Under the pieces are notes generated by a model, which did not search any database, was not told the origin of the DNA, and was given only the letters and a program-made list of their open reading frames with translations. DNA of 64,000 bases from NCBI RefSeq assembly GCF_008831285.2, contig NC_045147.1, forward strand, positions 19,410,581-19,474,580, in the 5' to 3' direction. Positions within the stretch are counted from its first letter, which is position 1. Each line of letters starts with the position of its first letter. The DNA comes from Nymphaea colorata (Eukaryota > Streptophyta > Magnoliopsida > Nymphaeales > Nymphaeaceae). Of the stretch, positions 1 to 11,150 are shown one piece after another. The position numbers and the translations under genes were made by a program.

Positions 1-869
1 GCATCCCTAATCAAGTATACGGAACAAGATCCGCCAAACAGATGAACATTGAGATTCGCCAAACTGATGAGCATGCACCTCAATACTTACAAATCTCTGA
101 AATTGCAGAAGAATTAGTTTCTTCCAGACTTCCCCACCAAAACCCTCTTTTAACCTTACATAACCACCAAAATAAACAAATAACTAGACATATAAGGAAA
201 GGAAAAACTAAATCTTGAAAAACAGACACTTCCAAAAGATAATGAAAACGTTGGCGTAAGTAATCCAGCCTCTCCACAATATTGCAAAGCCTCCAAGAAA
301 CTTAGTTGAAAAGGATACGCTCTAAAAGTATCGCAGATCAAGCTACATTACTCCGGGATTCATTCCCAGCAGAACCCATGAGAAGTAAGCCTATAAGCTG
401 AAAGATATGACTAAAAAATTATTGGTGTCCCTTAAAACACCATGAGGCGTCAATCTGTTGAAAGATTGTAAGGAATGCACCATTTTAAGTAATGGGGATT
501 CACCAAGAACTCCTGTTGTCATACTACAGTGCCATTCCTGCTTTCAATATCAGGATACCTTCAAAAGCCTCCCAGAAAAAATCTCCTAACAAAAATTCAC
601 AAGCGACCAAGAAGAGAACGATAACCATTGAGGACGTACCTGCTTTTTGCTTGACACAGCAGAAACATTTGCCTGGACAATACAGACACAAGCAATAAAA
701 AACACCGCCAACAGAGTGAAGAACAACCCACGAAAAGAGAAAACAGTGACAATGGTATCCTGGAAATTGGTTGCTTCTGCATTACCTGGAGCACAACCGT
801 CACACCTCTTCTATTAAAATTGGAAGATGGAACACCAACAGGTAAGGACATCAAGAAATGACATGCCAT
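1..869 (-). CDS. 5' end of a probable plastid membrane-protein gene, partial (paralogue of the gene at 29304-34304)
   Basis: Two coding exons are visible. Exon 1 is 786-869, starts with ATG at 869 and encodes 28 residues beginning MACHFLMSLPVGVPSS. Exon 2 is 640-672, 11 residues, ANVSAVSSKKQ. Both have GT-AG borders and match, base for base in length, exons 1 and 2 of the complete paralogue at 34221-34304 and 34074-34106. The N-terminus is Ser/Arg-rich and poor in acidic residues, which resembles a plastid transit peptide (inference). Similarity to the paralogue continues through the following intron to the left edge and upstream through the 5' leader to about 1135. The remaining exons would lie to the left of the window. 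I cannot tell whether this copy is intact. Confidence 0.6.
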
Positions 870-1610
870 TTCTTTCTGCTCAACCCAGCCGCGCAATTTT
901 CCCAAATGCTGAGGCGGTATCAGTCCACGGCTCCACGCGCTCATCCAAGAAGATAGCAAGATCAAATAAAATAATGTGAAGCTCGACCATTTGGGTTTTG
1001 GCTAAGAATCAAGACACAAGGGGAGGGAGTGAGAGAGGAGGCGCCCCCACCCTCACCCAGTTGACAACCAGTCGGATGTCATCCACCGTGATTCTGCCAT
1101 CGGTGGGAATCGGGCCGAGCGGACCCAAAATCCGTTATCTCCTTGCAGGCCTGAACCCACGTTGGTTGTCAAATTTATTTCATCAGTCATCACCAACCCG
1201 CAACTGGAATCCAATTACTGTTGTTCGACAATGAAAATAAGATCCGATTGCTAAATCCAGATTTGGTGCTTTTTTACGTTCCTTATGCGTATCTATTATC
1301 CCAAGCAATCAAAGTTGAGAAAGGAGAGGACTTATCTAACTCAATAAGGATGACTAATAGTTTCCAGATTTACAGATTTTTAGGTGTACACAAGACACAC
1401 TGTCTCTCTTTAATGAAATACTCCTACAGTCCTACTCACCTGAACTCTCTTTTTCTCTCCAATCAATCTTAACATCAAAACCCTTTTGCCAAATGTGAGA
1501 AGTGTAAAGAAAAAAAAAAGAGAGTGAATAATACTTGAGATAAGATTTCCATTTTATCTCGTTTATGGATCCTTAGATCCAGATCCGAACCTGTTTTCAG
1601 TGCTTGATAC

Positions 1611-1618
1611 TATAAATA
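1611..1618 (+). promoter_or_regulatory. TATA box of the UBL5 gene
   Basis: TATAAATA, followed by a pyrimidine-rich leader (CT runs around 1702-1725) and then the UBL5 ATG at 1884. This implies a 5' UTR of roughly 240 bases. It lies about 480 bases from the last base shared with the divergent gene on the left, so the two genes probably have separate promoters. Confidence 0.55.
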
Positions 1619-1883
1619 AAGGCAGCCGCAAGGCGATCATTCTCGAACTATTCGCGCGAAAGATGAGCGCGTGTGTGCGTCTGACGGCGAGAGGCCCGTG
1701 TCACTCTCTCTCTCATTCTCGCTCTGCGTTTATAGGATTGGGGTTTGATTTTTGCCTGGTTCAGGAATTTTGTAAGTTTTTTTTTTTGCTTTCTTAGGGT
1801 TTTCTTCTGGTGGTTTCTTTTTAGATTACTACCCTGCTTCCTCCTCCTCCTCCTTGTGGGTGCGGTTCTTTTGAGGGGCGAAG

Positions 1884-2105
1884 ATGATCGAGGTGGTGCT
1901 GAACGATCGGTTGGGCAAGAAGATCAGGGTGAAGTGCAACGAGGACGACACAATCGGTGACCTCAAGAAGCTCGTCGCCGCTCAGACGGGCACCCGCGCT
2001 GAGAAGATCCGTATACAAAAGTGGTATACCATCTATAAGGATCACATCACTCTCAGCGACTATGAGATCCACGATGGCATGGGCCTAGAGCTCTACTACA
2101 ATTAA
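1884..2105 (+). CDS. UBL5: Ubiquitin-like protein 5 (UBL5/HUB1), 73 aa
   Basis: One open frame of 73 codons starting [18 protein letters not shown] and ending LELYYN. It has the family's fixed length and its diagnostic ending: two tyrosines and one more residue in place of the Gly-Gly tail of ubiquitin. UBL5/HUB1 proteins are therefore not conjugated by the usual route; they bind spliceosome proteins without covalent attachment and act in pre-mRNA splicing and stress responses (family knowledge). Conserved stretches include [27 protein letters not shown] and DYEIHDGM. The ATG is the first in a purine-rich context and agrees with the known family start. The gene lies between a divergent gene on the left and the MATH-ENT array on the right, and its 3' end has been copied into that array. 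Confidence 0.97.
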   Translation: MIEVVLNDRLGKKIRVKCNEDDTIGDLKKLVAAQTGTRAEKIRIQKWYTIYKDHITLSDYEIHDGMGLELYYN

Positions 2106-2112
2106 AACTGCG

Positions 2113-3130
2113 GTATGCCATCACTTGATCGATATTCTGATGTCAAAGGGGGCGGTCATCAATGGGTTTCTCGTCTTTTGGTTGTCTGTCTTGTCTCCTT
2201 AGTTTTTGTTGGTTGGGCAACTGTTTAGTTTGATTTTAGGTGGCTAGTCGAGCTCGGTTGATCAGTATTTGACATTTGTGGAGTTTCTCGTGCCATAGTT
2301 CGGTTCTTGTTGAAGATTTTGGCCTTTAATTATTGTAAGTATGCTAAGGAGTCTGTTGATCTGTTTGATGTTTTGGCTATGCAAATTTGCTCTTCAGAAG
2401 AAATCTTTGCCAAAAGATTTTTGTGTCGTTTTTGAACTTGATTCCTTGTTCTATGTTCCCGGCATCATGGTAGTGGTTTCAATTAGGAGCTGGCCTTGCC
2501 AGGTGGGCCTGACAGTAGGAAAGTATATTTGGTTTCTTAATCCATGTAATGTCATCATGTTTATTTCCTTATAGAACGTGTTGAGGCATTGAACTTCAGG
2601 TGGTCGTCTTAGATTGTTGGACGAGATTCTAAGTCTTTTCGATAGAAAGCGTAGCTAGGTGTACTTTCAAGATGATGGAGTTTGTCAACATTGCGTTAGT
2701 GCCTTAGTTTTGCAATTCGTACCTCAAGATCCCCTGTATTTTTTGCTGATGTGTACATTTTATGTTTGTGCTTAACAGCGATTGTGAAGCGACTGGTACT
2801 TAGTGCGGTAGGACGAAATGCATGTAAATTTTTTGAGTGGAAAGGAATTATAATTGTCGGTCTCATAAGTTAAATGTTCATATTCAAAATCATTTGGGTG
2901 AAGTCATGGTTTTGAAAGTGAATTATAATTTGTTCTTGTTTTTCTAGTCGATGATAGTCTTTTTTCTATTTTGCAGGAGCTACGGGATTCTGTTTCCTGG
3001 GAACGCAGGAGATCAACGTGATTAAGGCACAAAATTGTTGTAAAATATAAATAGCTTGTCTAGATACTGCTGAATATGCCTGTATGCACCTTAATGTGTA
3101 ATAATGATGAATGCAATTATGACTGGCTTG
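2113..3130 (+). other. UBL5 3' UTR intron and terminal untranslated exon
   Basis: The stop at 2103-2105 is followed by 7 bases and then a donor (GTATGC at 2113). A pyrimidine-rich acceptor (TTTTTTCTATTTTGCAG) ends at 2976, giving an intron of 864 bases. The last exon begins GAGCTACGGGATTC at 2977 and runs to about 3100-3130, where AATAAT-like poly(A) signals lie (around 3101-3110). A diverged copy of this intron end and terminal exon occurs at 7513-7908 with the acceptor conserved. Confidence 0.65.
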
Positions 3131-3179
3131 TGAAAACTAAAAACAACAAAATTATGGATATTGAACAGCTTTATATTTG

Positions 3180-4066
3180 TCTTAGTCTCTAGGTTTAGTG
3201 GCTATCCATCCATAATTTCTCTGGGAACCCCAAGAAAACAGGTTTACTTGGACAATCATCCTACCTTGAAAGGGAATCAAAAGAGGGTGATCCCGTGACT
3301 TTGCTTGTTCCTCTGCCTCCTTCAGGAAGAGGGGTACCGTATCTTAGTTCCCTCCGTCAAGAATGTCAGATGAAATGAGAAGGTTACGGGACAAAAGTTT
3401 TCCATTATCCCAGTCATCTAAGTAGGCTAGAATGTTGCGCACATGGGGTATTCTCGGCTTCTCTGATACAGTTACGGTATCGACTTGGCTATTGGTCGTG
3501 TCTCGCTCTTAAACACCTCACTATGTCTCCCTCTTTTTCTTTTTATTTTGTTTTCAGTTCTTTCTGTTTCCTGTTTACTTGCTGATTACTTATATCGATT
3601 CAATTTAATCGGATGTCTCAGAAGAGACTACTTTGCTGATTAGTTGGATCAGCTTGACATCGCGTTTTTTATAACTGTACCCCCATTTTTTGACGGCTCA
3701 TGCCAGTACAGTATAATACAAAATGCCAGTACGCAAGAAAGAGCATGATTATTTTCTTACAGTATGTGTTCATCTGGATACACTGTTGAATAGAGAATTC
3801 TGTGTTTGCCATACTTTCAATATCAGGTGGCAGATCACTAATTGGATGCATGTCAGGAATTTTCTTCTCCACAGTTATATGCGGCCGATGCATCTTGATA
3901 GAGTTTCAGTAAAATGGGAAAGTACGAACTAACTCTCTCAGGATAACATGTAGTGGCACGAAATACATAACCTTGAATTCTAGATAAAAACCGATTGGCA
4001 AACGAGGAATATCAATTGAAATTTAGAAGACTACTTGCTATCTATCGGTAGAAGGGCTAGGGGACA
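3180..4066. repeat. Array spacer repeat, first copy
   Basis: Low-copy segmental repeat between UBL5 and MATH-ENT gene A. The left part (about 3180-3520, with CCATAATTTCTCTGGGAACC) recurs at about 15560-15860 and 21720-22040. The right part (about 3520-4066, with ATCGGATGT, TGACATCGCG and CAGTATAATA) recurs at about 7930-8389, and partly at 15890-16110 and 22090-22310. No convincing coding exon was seen. Short open frames here are not kept open between the copies. Confidence 0.6.
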
Positions 4067-5962
4067 TTAGGGCATTACAGAAGAAGAAGATGTACGGAAG
4101 TATTCCCCAGAAGTGACGCGCTTCAGTTCCACAAGGTGATCACTGTTGCTGATTGCCAACGCATCTCTGAGCCCAGCCAGCCACTCTTCATTCTTCCACT
4201 TGTGATCCCCTTGCAGATACAGAGATTGCAGAACAAAATAATAAGTCATTCTCTTCACGTCTCTTACAGAACCATTCCAGCGCAGCTCCTTTAACACACT
4301 GTCCCCTACACCACTCGCCACATGATCGAGATGAGGGATTCTGATGAGAAGACCGTGAGGGAAGCAGCTTTCATCTGCTGTCTGATCCGTATGGCATCCA
4401 ACCGCCTTACCAATATACAGATTCAGCTTGAGCCACAGAACATGCAGTTTTATCAGAACCAATTTCATACTATAATCTGCAAAGCTGCCCATTCTATTAA
4501 TCGGCTGATTCAGACGAACTGGCCATGAATTCATAAAAGTTCTTAAGAAGTTTAGCTTTGCAAAAAAAAGAAAATGTAAAAATTTCAAAATTAGTTAAAA
4601 TAGATAATCTTGAAAGCTTATGATAATTAAAACCAACGAGGCAGAACCACAATAATCAACTCCCAAATCAATACCACCGAACGTTTGTACATTCTGAACA
4701 GATTGAATCAAAATAATACACATCACAGAGACATCAACAATGGCAGGTTTAAATGATATTTATGAAACCAATTCAAGAGCACCACATGTTCTTGAACTAA
4801 ATTTGCAAATTTTGTCAATTTCCTTCTTTATTTAATTTTCGTATATTGTCTACTTGTTCTTTTTTACCGAATTGTTATATATTTTTGACGATACACACCT
4901 AAATCGATTGAGTCAGCCGGTTGAAAGAATCGATGCACGACCGCACCACAATTTCAGGCCCTTCAACTAAAATCGGAACAACCCTTGTGCTATTTGAATT
5001 GAAAACAGCTTCCTCTTAGGAAAAGGAAGATCATAAAGTCGGGTTCTTTTCTCATATTAAATCAGGAGTTGACGCTCATGGTTAGGTTAACGATCTTAGT
5101 TTCAAATCCTGAGCATCGACTAAACAAAAGTAGCTTACTTTGGTAGGAGCTGCAGCGCTGCCCTGCCCTCCGGTGGCTTCCTCCTTCGAGTCATCAGGGT
5201 ACGTCATGTAACCGACCACCTTTTGAACAGTGATACCGACCTCAACCACGCACGTACCGTTGACAAGATACCGGTTCTCCGGGCAGCATAGAGTACTGAA
5301 ACAAATGAAAGATCCATAACAGCAGTGATCTTGAGCTGTAAAGGAATGCTTCTTATCTGTTAAACAACAAGAAGGGAAATGAAAAAAGAGAAAAATATGC
5401 CGCGAAGGTTCGGATAAAATTTTTTTTTGGGCTGCTTTCACAGCAATAATTGGCTTGATTAAACACGCCATTAATCAATATGCAGGATGCAGTAAAAATC
5501 AGCTTAAAGAACTGCCGGCGGAACATAGGAGATCAATTTTAGACATTTAGGCATACTCGCTTTGTCAGACTCCTTGCTTGTTTGATCGACAACACCCAAG
5601 GAAACTTCTGCGTCGACGGACCATTTACCCTGCTGGGTTGGAGAATCCGCGATACACAGGAACAGTCCAAGATGACCTGACGTTAAAGCAGGGACGTTCC
5701 GGTTACAGAGGGAGGCCTTTAACTTCCTGCAAACTCAGCGGAATTTTATGTAAAGTGACAAAAGGACGACTTGAGGACGATGGATATGATGAAGTTGATG
5801 ATGGATATGAAGCGAGTAGGAGAGAGTATACCATTTACAGCCCCCAAAAACAAAAACTTCGGAGTAGTAATTTCCGGTCGATAAATTGGAAATGTTGCCG
5901 ATCTTCCAAGTGCACCCAGTCGAAAGTAGCTCGCCAATCGGCCGTGTTTCCGACGTGTTCAT
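4067..5962 (-). CDS. MATH-ENT protein, array copy A, intact, 292 aa
   Basis: Four exons: 5832-5962 (ATG at 5962), 5557-5726, 5139-5356 and 4067-4426 (stop at 4067-4069). All junctions have GT-AG signals and the frame closes exactly: 879 bases, 292 residues. Exons 1-3 form a MATH (TRAF-like) domain, about residues 18-145: CTWKIGNISNL, then SEVFVFGGCKW, LGLFLCIADSP, KWSVDAEVSLGVVDQ and a C-terminal strand around CVVEVGITVQKVVGY. Exon 4 has a linker of about 60 residues and then an ENT domain, about 234-282: YYFVLQSLYLQGDHKWKNEE, WLAGLRDALAISNSDH. MATH domains bind peptide partners; ENT is a helical dimerising domain of EMSY-type chromatin proteins (family knowledge). Function here is unknown. 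The exon 4 acceptor was chosen for frame and for agreement with copy B and is the least certain border. Confidence 0.8.
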
Positions 5963-6600
5963 GGCTTGCAGGTGAAAGCCTTAGGAGAGATACGTAAGCA
6001 ATTAAGCAAATGGTTGCCAGATGAACTCACAATTGGCTCCACCAGTACATTTGGCGGAACCCGTTGGAAACAAGTTCTTATTCGTACTGGAACTGCTTCT
6101 AGCTATGCGGAAGCCTTTATAGTTTATACAAACTTTAGGAGAGGTGGAGTTCAATGACCACTCACCAAGTCAAAGGCATCACAATTTTTTAAGAATCTCT
6201 GACGAAATTATATTCCCAACCCACTCTTTTAAGTTTTCTAAATATCACGGATTCCAATTTTTTGCGGAAGCTAGAAGGACATCTGTACTCAAAAGTACAA
6301 TGAGAGAATGTTTGAATGCTACTGCAAAACTAACTTCGTTCATCTGGTTATTGAGTGGGATACAAAACTCCGTCTTAGGCAACTTTCAGTATCAGATGTC
6401 AGAACACCTATGTCTATGCACTTTCAGAAGTTTTCAAAACTTATGTGGCGGATTAGTATCTGATACAGTTACATAAAATTTTACTCAAAACTTACAATGC
6501 AAACGTATTTGCCCTTGACACTTGACGTCTCTCTATCTCTCTCGCTCAGAGCTGGATACAAAACTCTGCGTTTGGCAACGTATGACCTTCTACGGGAAGT
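5963..6600. repeat. Shared upstream region of array genes (copy A)
   Basis: Sequence directly 5' of gene A that is repeated, with small changes, upstream of copies B (10268-10600), C (14259-14830) and D (19697-20020). Landmarks are CTTAGGAGAGATACGTAAGC, GGTGGAGTTCAATGACC and CCCAACCCACTCTTTTAAG. It should hold the promoter and 5' UTR of each copy. I see no clear TATA box. Plus-strand open frames here are broken in other copies and are not kept. Confidence 0.55.
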
Positions 6601-6610
6601 CCAAAGCAAC

Positions 6611-6814
6611 TTATTTCCCTGAAATCAGACGCTTCAATTCCGTCGCATGATCGCTGTTGCTGATTCCCAAAGCGTCGCTCAGCTCACTTAGCCAAGCCTC
6701 ATTAGACCACTTGTGATCGCCTTTCGTATAAAGAGATTGAAGAACATAGTGGTAGACCTTCCTGTTGCAATCTCTCTGAGAACCACCCAACCATATAGCC
6801 CAATCTCCTGTCAC
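6611..6814 (-). pseudogene. Solo ENT exon (fragment of a MATH-ENT gene)
   Basis: An open stretch ending in TAA at 6611 encodes YHYVLQSLYTKGDHKWSNEA and WLSELSDALGISNSDH, an ENT domain of the A/B/E type. No linker and no adjacent MATH exons are present, only a remnant of MATH exon 3 about 0.6 kb upstream (7383-7470). It is the undeleted relative of the two fragments at 14891-15036 and 21075-21220, which share a 31-base deletion. Probably a relic, although the frame itself is open. Confidence 0.7.
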
Positions 6815-7382
6815 ATGTCCAATACATCAGAAACTTTTTAAGAAGAAATCAATTTAAGTAATTCTTATGCAAAAGCAGTTTTAAATTTCTTATGGTTCCA
6901 AAGTATCATGCACAACTTCGAAGATCGTGGGGAAGCTCAAACGAAAATTGCCACATTTATCTATCGCCAATCCACTTTGATTTAGACCGGAATCTTTCAA
7001 TGCGATAAATGCAGATTACGAATTATTATTTTTAAATGTAGAATGTAGAGCCTACTTACTGTGTAGCGTTTTCAAAGAAGCAAATATATTCAAGCACCTA
7101 GGTTGCTAGTTCTAATGAATTTGGTGGGAAAACCCTAAAGTCCAAATTTCATTTTTATTGAAACTTCGTTGATTCAGTTTTTCTTTCCATGTTATCCGAT
7201 ATGAACAATTCAGAAGCATCATTAATTCGTTATCTGTTCCACCTGATACCTTAAACCCCTCTACGTCGCTTTTTCTTGCTCTCTTTCTCACTTGATGTAT
7301 TTTTGTTTTCAGCTTTTTGTTTCTTCTTTCTTTACTGTGCTGATTACTCGGAACTAAGGCTGGGCATCGGGCCTGGGCCGGG

Positions 7383-7470
7383 CCGGTGGCCTCCTCCTTG
7401 CAGCCATCATGGTACGTTATGTAAACGACCACCTTTTCAAACGTGACACCGACCTCAGCCACACACGTAC
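7383..7470 (-). pseudogene. MATH exon 3 fragment
   Basis: The minus strand reads CVAEVGVTFEKVVVYITYHD followed by GCKEEATG, matching the end of exon 3 in the array genes (CVVEVGITVQKVVGYMTYPD). It is followed by a GC-rich GGGCCTGGGCCGGGCC-like stretch that breaks the similarity. Only this part of the exon is present. A relic. Confidence 0.65.
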
Positions 7471-7512
7471 CGTTAAGAACTCTTTCTCCAGTAAATGATT
7501 CATTTCACGAAC

Positions 7513-7908
7513 TCAGCTGCAGCTAGGTGTACTTTCAAGATGATGGAGGTAATTTTATGGTTTACATTGATTCACTTTTTGAGCTTGATTTTATCATATA
7601 ATTCATGGCTCTAAGTATGATTTATTTGTCAACATTTCGGTAGTATCTTAGTTTTGCAATTCGTGCCTCAAAATGCCCTGTATTGTTTGCTGATGTGTAC
7701 ATTTTATAATGTTAATATTCAAAATCATTTGGGTGAAGTCATGGTTTTGAAGGTGAATATGCAGTCTATAATCATATAATTAGTATGCCTACGTGTGTGA
7801 TACGGTCATATAGTTCTTGTTTTTCTAGTTGATGATTGCGTCTTTTTTCTATTTTGCAGGAGCTACGGGATTCTGTTTCCTGGGAACGCAGGAGATCAAC
7901 GTGATTAA
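7513..7908 (+). repeat. Duplicate of the UBL5 3' intron end and terminal exon
   Basis: The segment starting AGCTAGGTGTACTTTCAAG matches 2652 onward, with deletions. The end, GAGCTACGGGATTC onwards (7858-7908), is near-identical to 2977-3026, including the preceding polypyrimidine tract and CAG acceptor. There is no UBL5 coding sequence nearby. The array's duplication unit therefore once ran from inside the UBL5 3' intron into the MATH-ENT gene. Confidence 0.75.
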
Positions 7909-7929
7909 GGTCATACGACCAACGTGATT

Positions 7930-8389
7930 CTGTCTCCCTCTTTTTCTCTTGCATTTTGTTTTTTATCTTTTTGTTTCCAGTTTACTTTGCTGATTACTTA
8001 TATCGTGTCAATTTTATCGGATGTATCCGAAGAGACTACTTTGCTGATTACTTGGAACAGCTTGACATCGCGTTTTTGATGATTGTATCCCCATTTTTTG
8101 ACGGCCCATGCGAGTACAGTATAATAAAAGTACGCAGGAAAGAGATTGATATTTTTCTCAGTATGTGTTCATCTGGTTACAGTGTTGGACAGAGAATTCT
8201 GCTTTCATATCAGACTCGATAGAGCTTCAGTAAAATTGGAAAATACGTCTAATTCTCTCGGATTAACATGTAGCAACCGAAAATACATAACCTTGAATTG
8301 TAGATAAAAAAAAACTATTCGCAAGCGAGCAATATCAATTGAAATTTGGAAAACTACTTGCTCTCGATCGGTAGAAGGGCTAGGGGACA
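7930..8389. repeat. Array spacer repeat, second copy
   Basis: Diverged copy of about 3520-4066: shared CTGATTACTTATATCG, TTTTTTGACGGC and CAGTATAATA blocks, then the same approach to the ENT stop codon. It lies immediately 3' of gene B, as the first copy does for gene A. No gene seen. Confidence 0.6.
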
Positions 8390-10267
8390 TTAGGGCATTA
8401 CAGAGGAAGAAGAAGATGCACGGAAGTATTCCCCAGAAGTGACGCGCTTCAGTTCCACAACGTGATCACTGTTGCTGATTGCCAACGCATCCCTAAGCTC
8501 GGCCAGCCACTCTTCGTTCTTCCACTTGTGATCCCCTTGCAGATACAGAGACAGCAGAACAAAATAGTAAGTCATTTTGTTCACGTCTCTTAGAGAACCA
8601 TTCCACCGTAGCTCCTTCGACACACTGTCCCCTACACCGTTCTCCACATAATCGAGGTGAGGGATTCCGATGAGCAGCCCCTCAGGGAAGCAGCTTTCAT
8701 CTGCTGTCTCATCCGTACGGGATCCAACCGCCTTACCGATATCCAGATTCAGCTTGAGCAACAGACATGCAATTATATCAGAACCAATCTCAAACTATAA
8801 TCAGCAAGGCTCCCCATTCTAGTAATCGGCTGATTACGAGTTGGCTACGAATTGAGAAAAATTCTTAAGTATAAACTTTGCAAAAAAAATGTAAAAAATT
8901 CGAAATTAGTTTAAATAGATAACCTTGAAAATTTAAGATAATTAAAATCAACGTGGCAGAACTATAATCAACCTCCAAATCAACACCACAGAAAGTTTGA
9001 TCAATCTGAACCGATACATCAGTGTCATCAACATAAGCTGGTTTAAATAATATCTATCAAACCAATTCAAGAGCACCACATGTTCTTGAACTAATTTTGC
9101 AAATTTTATCAATTTCCTTTTTTATTTAAATTTCCTATATCGTCTACTTATTTGTTTACCGAATTTCTATATATTTTTGACGCTTCACACCTAAATCGAT
9201 TGAGTCGGCTCGGCCGTTTGACAGAATAGTTGCACGACGACACCACAATTTCAGGCCCTTCACCTAATATCGGAACAACCCTTGTGATATTTGAATTGAA
9301 AACAGCTTCCGCTTAGGAAAAGGAAGATCATAAAGTCTGCTTCTTTCTCATTTTAAATCAGGAGGTGCTGCTCATGGTTAGGTTAGCGATCTTAGTTTCA
9401 AATCCTGAGCATCGAGTCGAAAAAAGTAGCTTACTTTGGTAGGAGCTGCGGCGCCGCCCTGCCCTCCGGTGGTTTCCTTCTTCGAGTCATCAGGGTACGT
9501 CCTGTAACCGACCACCTTTTGAACCGTGATAGCGACATTAATAACACACGCATCGTTGACAAGACACCCTTTCACCGGGCAGTGTACAGTAAATGAATTC
9601 TCAAAGAGGCAGTAAATTGCTTGAGGTGTGAAGGAATGCTCCTCATCTGTTAAACAAGAAGAAGGAAATGAGAAAAGAGAAAACTACGCCACGAAGGTTC
9701 GGATAAAAAATTTTCTTGGGGGTGCTTTCACAGCAGTAATTGGCTAGAATAAACGCTCCATTAATCAATCTGCAAGATACAGTAAAAATCAGCTTAAAAA
9801 ACCGCTAGGGGAACAGAGGAGATCAGTTTTAGACATTTAGGCATACTATATTCGGCACTCTCCTTGCTTTTTTGATCGACAACGGCGAAGGAAAATTCTG
9901 CGTCGACGGACCATTGACCGTGCTGCGTTGAAGAGTCCGCGATACACACGAACAGATTAAGAGAAATTGGTGGTGGTAGACCACTATAGTCCATGCTCCA
10001 GGGGTCAACCATTAACTGCCTGCAAATTCAGAGGAATTTTATGGAAAGTGACAAAAGGAAGACTTGAGGACGATGGAGATGCTGAGGTTGATGATGATGA
10101 TGAAGCGAGTAGGTGAGACTGTACCATTTACAGCCGCCAATGACAAAAACACCGGAGTAGTATTGTCTTCTCGAACTTAACTTGGATAGGTTGCCGAGCT
10201 TCCAAGTGCGCCCCGTGGCCCCGGTCGAAAGTAGCTCGCCGAACGGACATGTCTCCGACGTGTCCAG
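8390..10267 (-). pseudogene. MATH-ENT gene, array copy B, start codon lost
   Basis: Four exons at 10125-10267, 9847-10019, 9435-9646 and 8390-8752, all with GT-AG borders and one open frame: 891 bases, 296 residues if read from the ancestral start position. That position (10265-10267) is CTG, where copies A, C and D have ATG, and an in-frame TAA lies a few codons upstream. The next in-frame ATG is in exon 2, inside the MATH domain. Exon 1 has 12 extra bases relative to A. The MATH motifs remain (TWKLGNLSKL, SGVFVIGGCKW, WSVDAEFSFAVVDQ) and the ENT domain is well kept (YYFVLLSLYLQGDHKWKNEE, WLAELRDALAISNSDH). Either a young pseudogene or a gene using CTG or an unseen first exon. The otherwise clean frame means the loss is recent or the gene still works. 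Confidence 0.65.
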
Positions 10268-10589
10268 GGCTTGCAGGTGAACACCTTAGCACAGATACGT
10301 AAACAATTAAGCAAATGGTTGCCAGATGAACTCACAATTGGCACCACCAGTTCATTTGGCGGAACCCGTTGAAAACAAGTTCTTATTCGTACTGGAACTG
10401 CATCTAGCTATGCGGAAGCCTTTATAGTTTATACAAAGTTTAGAGGGGTGGAGTTCAATGACCACTCACCAAGTCCAAGGCATCACAAATTTTAAAGAAT
10501 CTCTTGCGAAATTATATTCCCAACCCACTCTTTTAAGTTTTCCAAATATCAAGGATTCCATTTTTTTGGGAAGCTATAACGACTTCTGT

Positions 10590-11150
10590 ACTCAAGTGTA
10601 AGGCGTTTTCATTGAAGGAAAGGTAATTAGGTACCTGAGTTGAAGTATTAAATCCTATCTCTGTCAAATACCATTGCATGTTCAGATGGATATTCATATT
10701 ACATTTGATAAGAAAAACCGTAAATCGTGATTCCAGTTTGATTGCTAATTAATAGATTCATTTTCTCGTTCTAAGTTTGGCCACTCATATTCAGATAGTT
10801 ATCAGACTATTAAAATTTAAAATTGCTCATGTACAGGAATTCTGGTTAAAATGTGTGATAGAGAATTGTATTAGCCGTAGTTCGTATATCAAGTGGCAGA
10901 TTCCTAATGCTGTGCACTCCCGGAATTCCGACGCATATTTATTGATAAAGAGTGGAGGAGATTTACAGTTTTTAGAAAGACAGACCAGCATCATCAGCAT
11001 GGTGGTTTCCCTGGACACGGTCAACATTGTTTGCCATTCCCCGGTTTCTATCGATGAAGAGTAGATGATTTTTTGACAGATTTTAGAAGGAAGACCTGAC
11101 CTGTAATTTTCCAGGACACCCATTAAGATATTTGCCGTCGAAAAACGTAG
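10590..11150. repeat. Array segmental duplication, partner of 20010-20590
   Basis: About 560 bases nearly identical to 20010-20590, directly upstream of copy B as the partner is of copy D (AAGGAAAGGTAATTAGGTACC, GCCACTCATATTCAG, CAGTTTTTAGAAAGACAGAC). A third, more diverged copy is at about 16140-17050. Long open frames occur on both strands in this segment, but without family matches, and the third copy breaks them. Confidence 0.65.

Noticed and set aside
597-965. 122-codon open frame on the minus strand at the left edge
   Set aside because: It covers exon 1, the intron and exon 2 of the plastid-type gene in one frame, but the splice sites are conserved with the paralogue, where the frame differs across the intron. 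Only the two exons are kept.
5578-5997. 139-codon plus-strand open frame
   Set aside because: It lies antisense to exons 1 and 2 of MATH-ENT copy A. The corresponding strand in copies B-D is interrupted.
6144-6476. 110-codon plus-strand open frame upstream of copy A, with a similar frame at 14422-14826
   Set aside because: Both lie in the shared upstream region. The B and D counterparts are broken, no family is recognisable, and the position fits the promoter and leader of the minus-strand genes.
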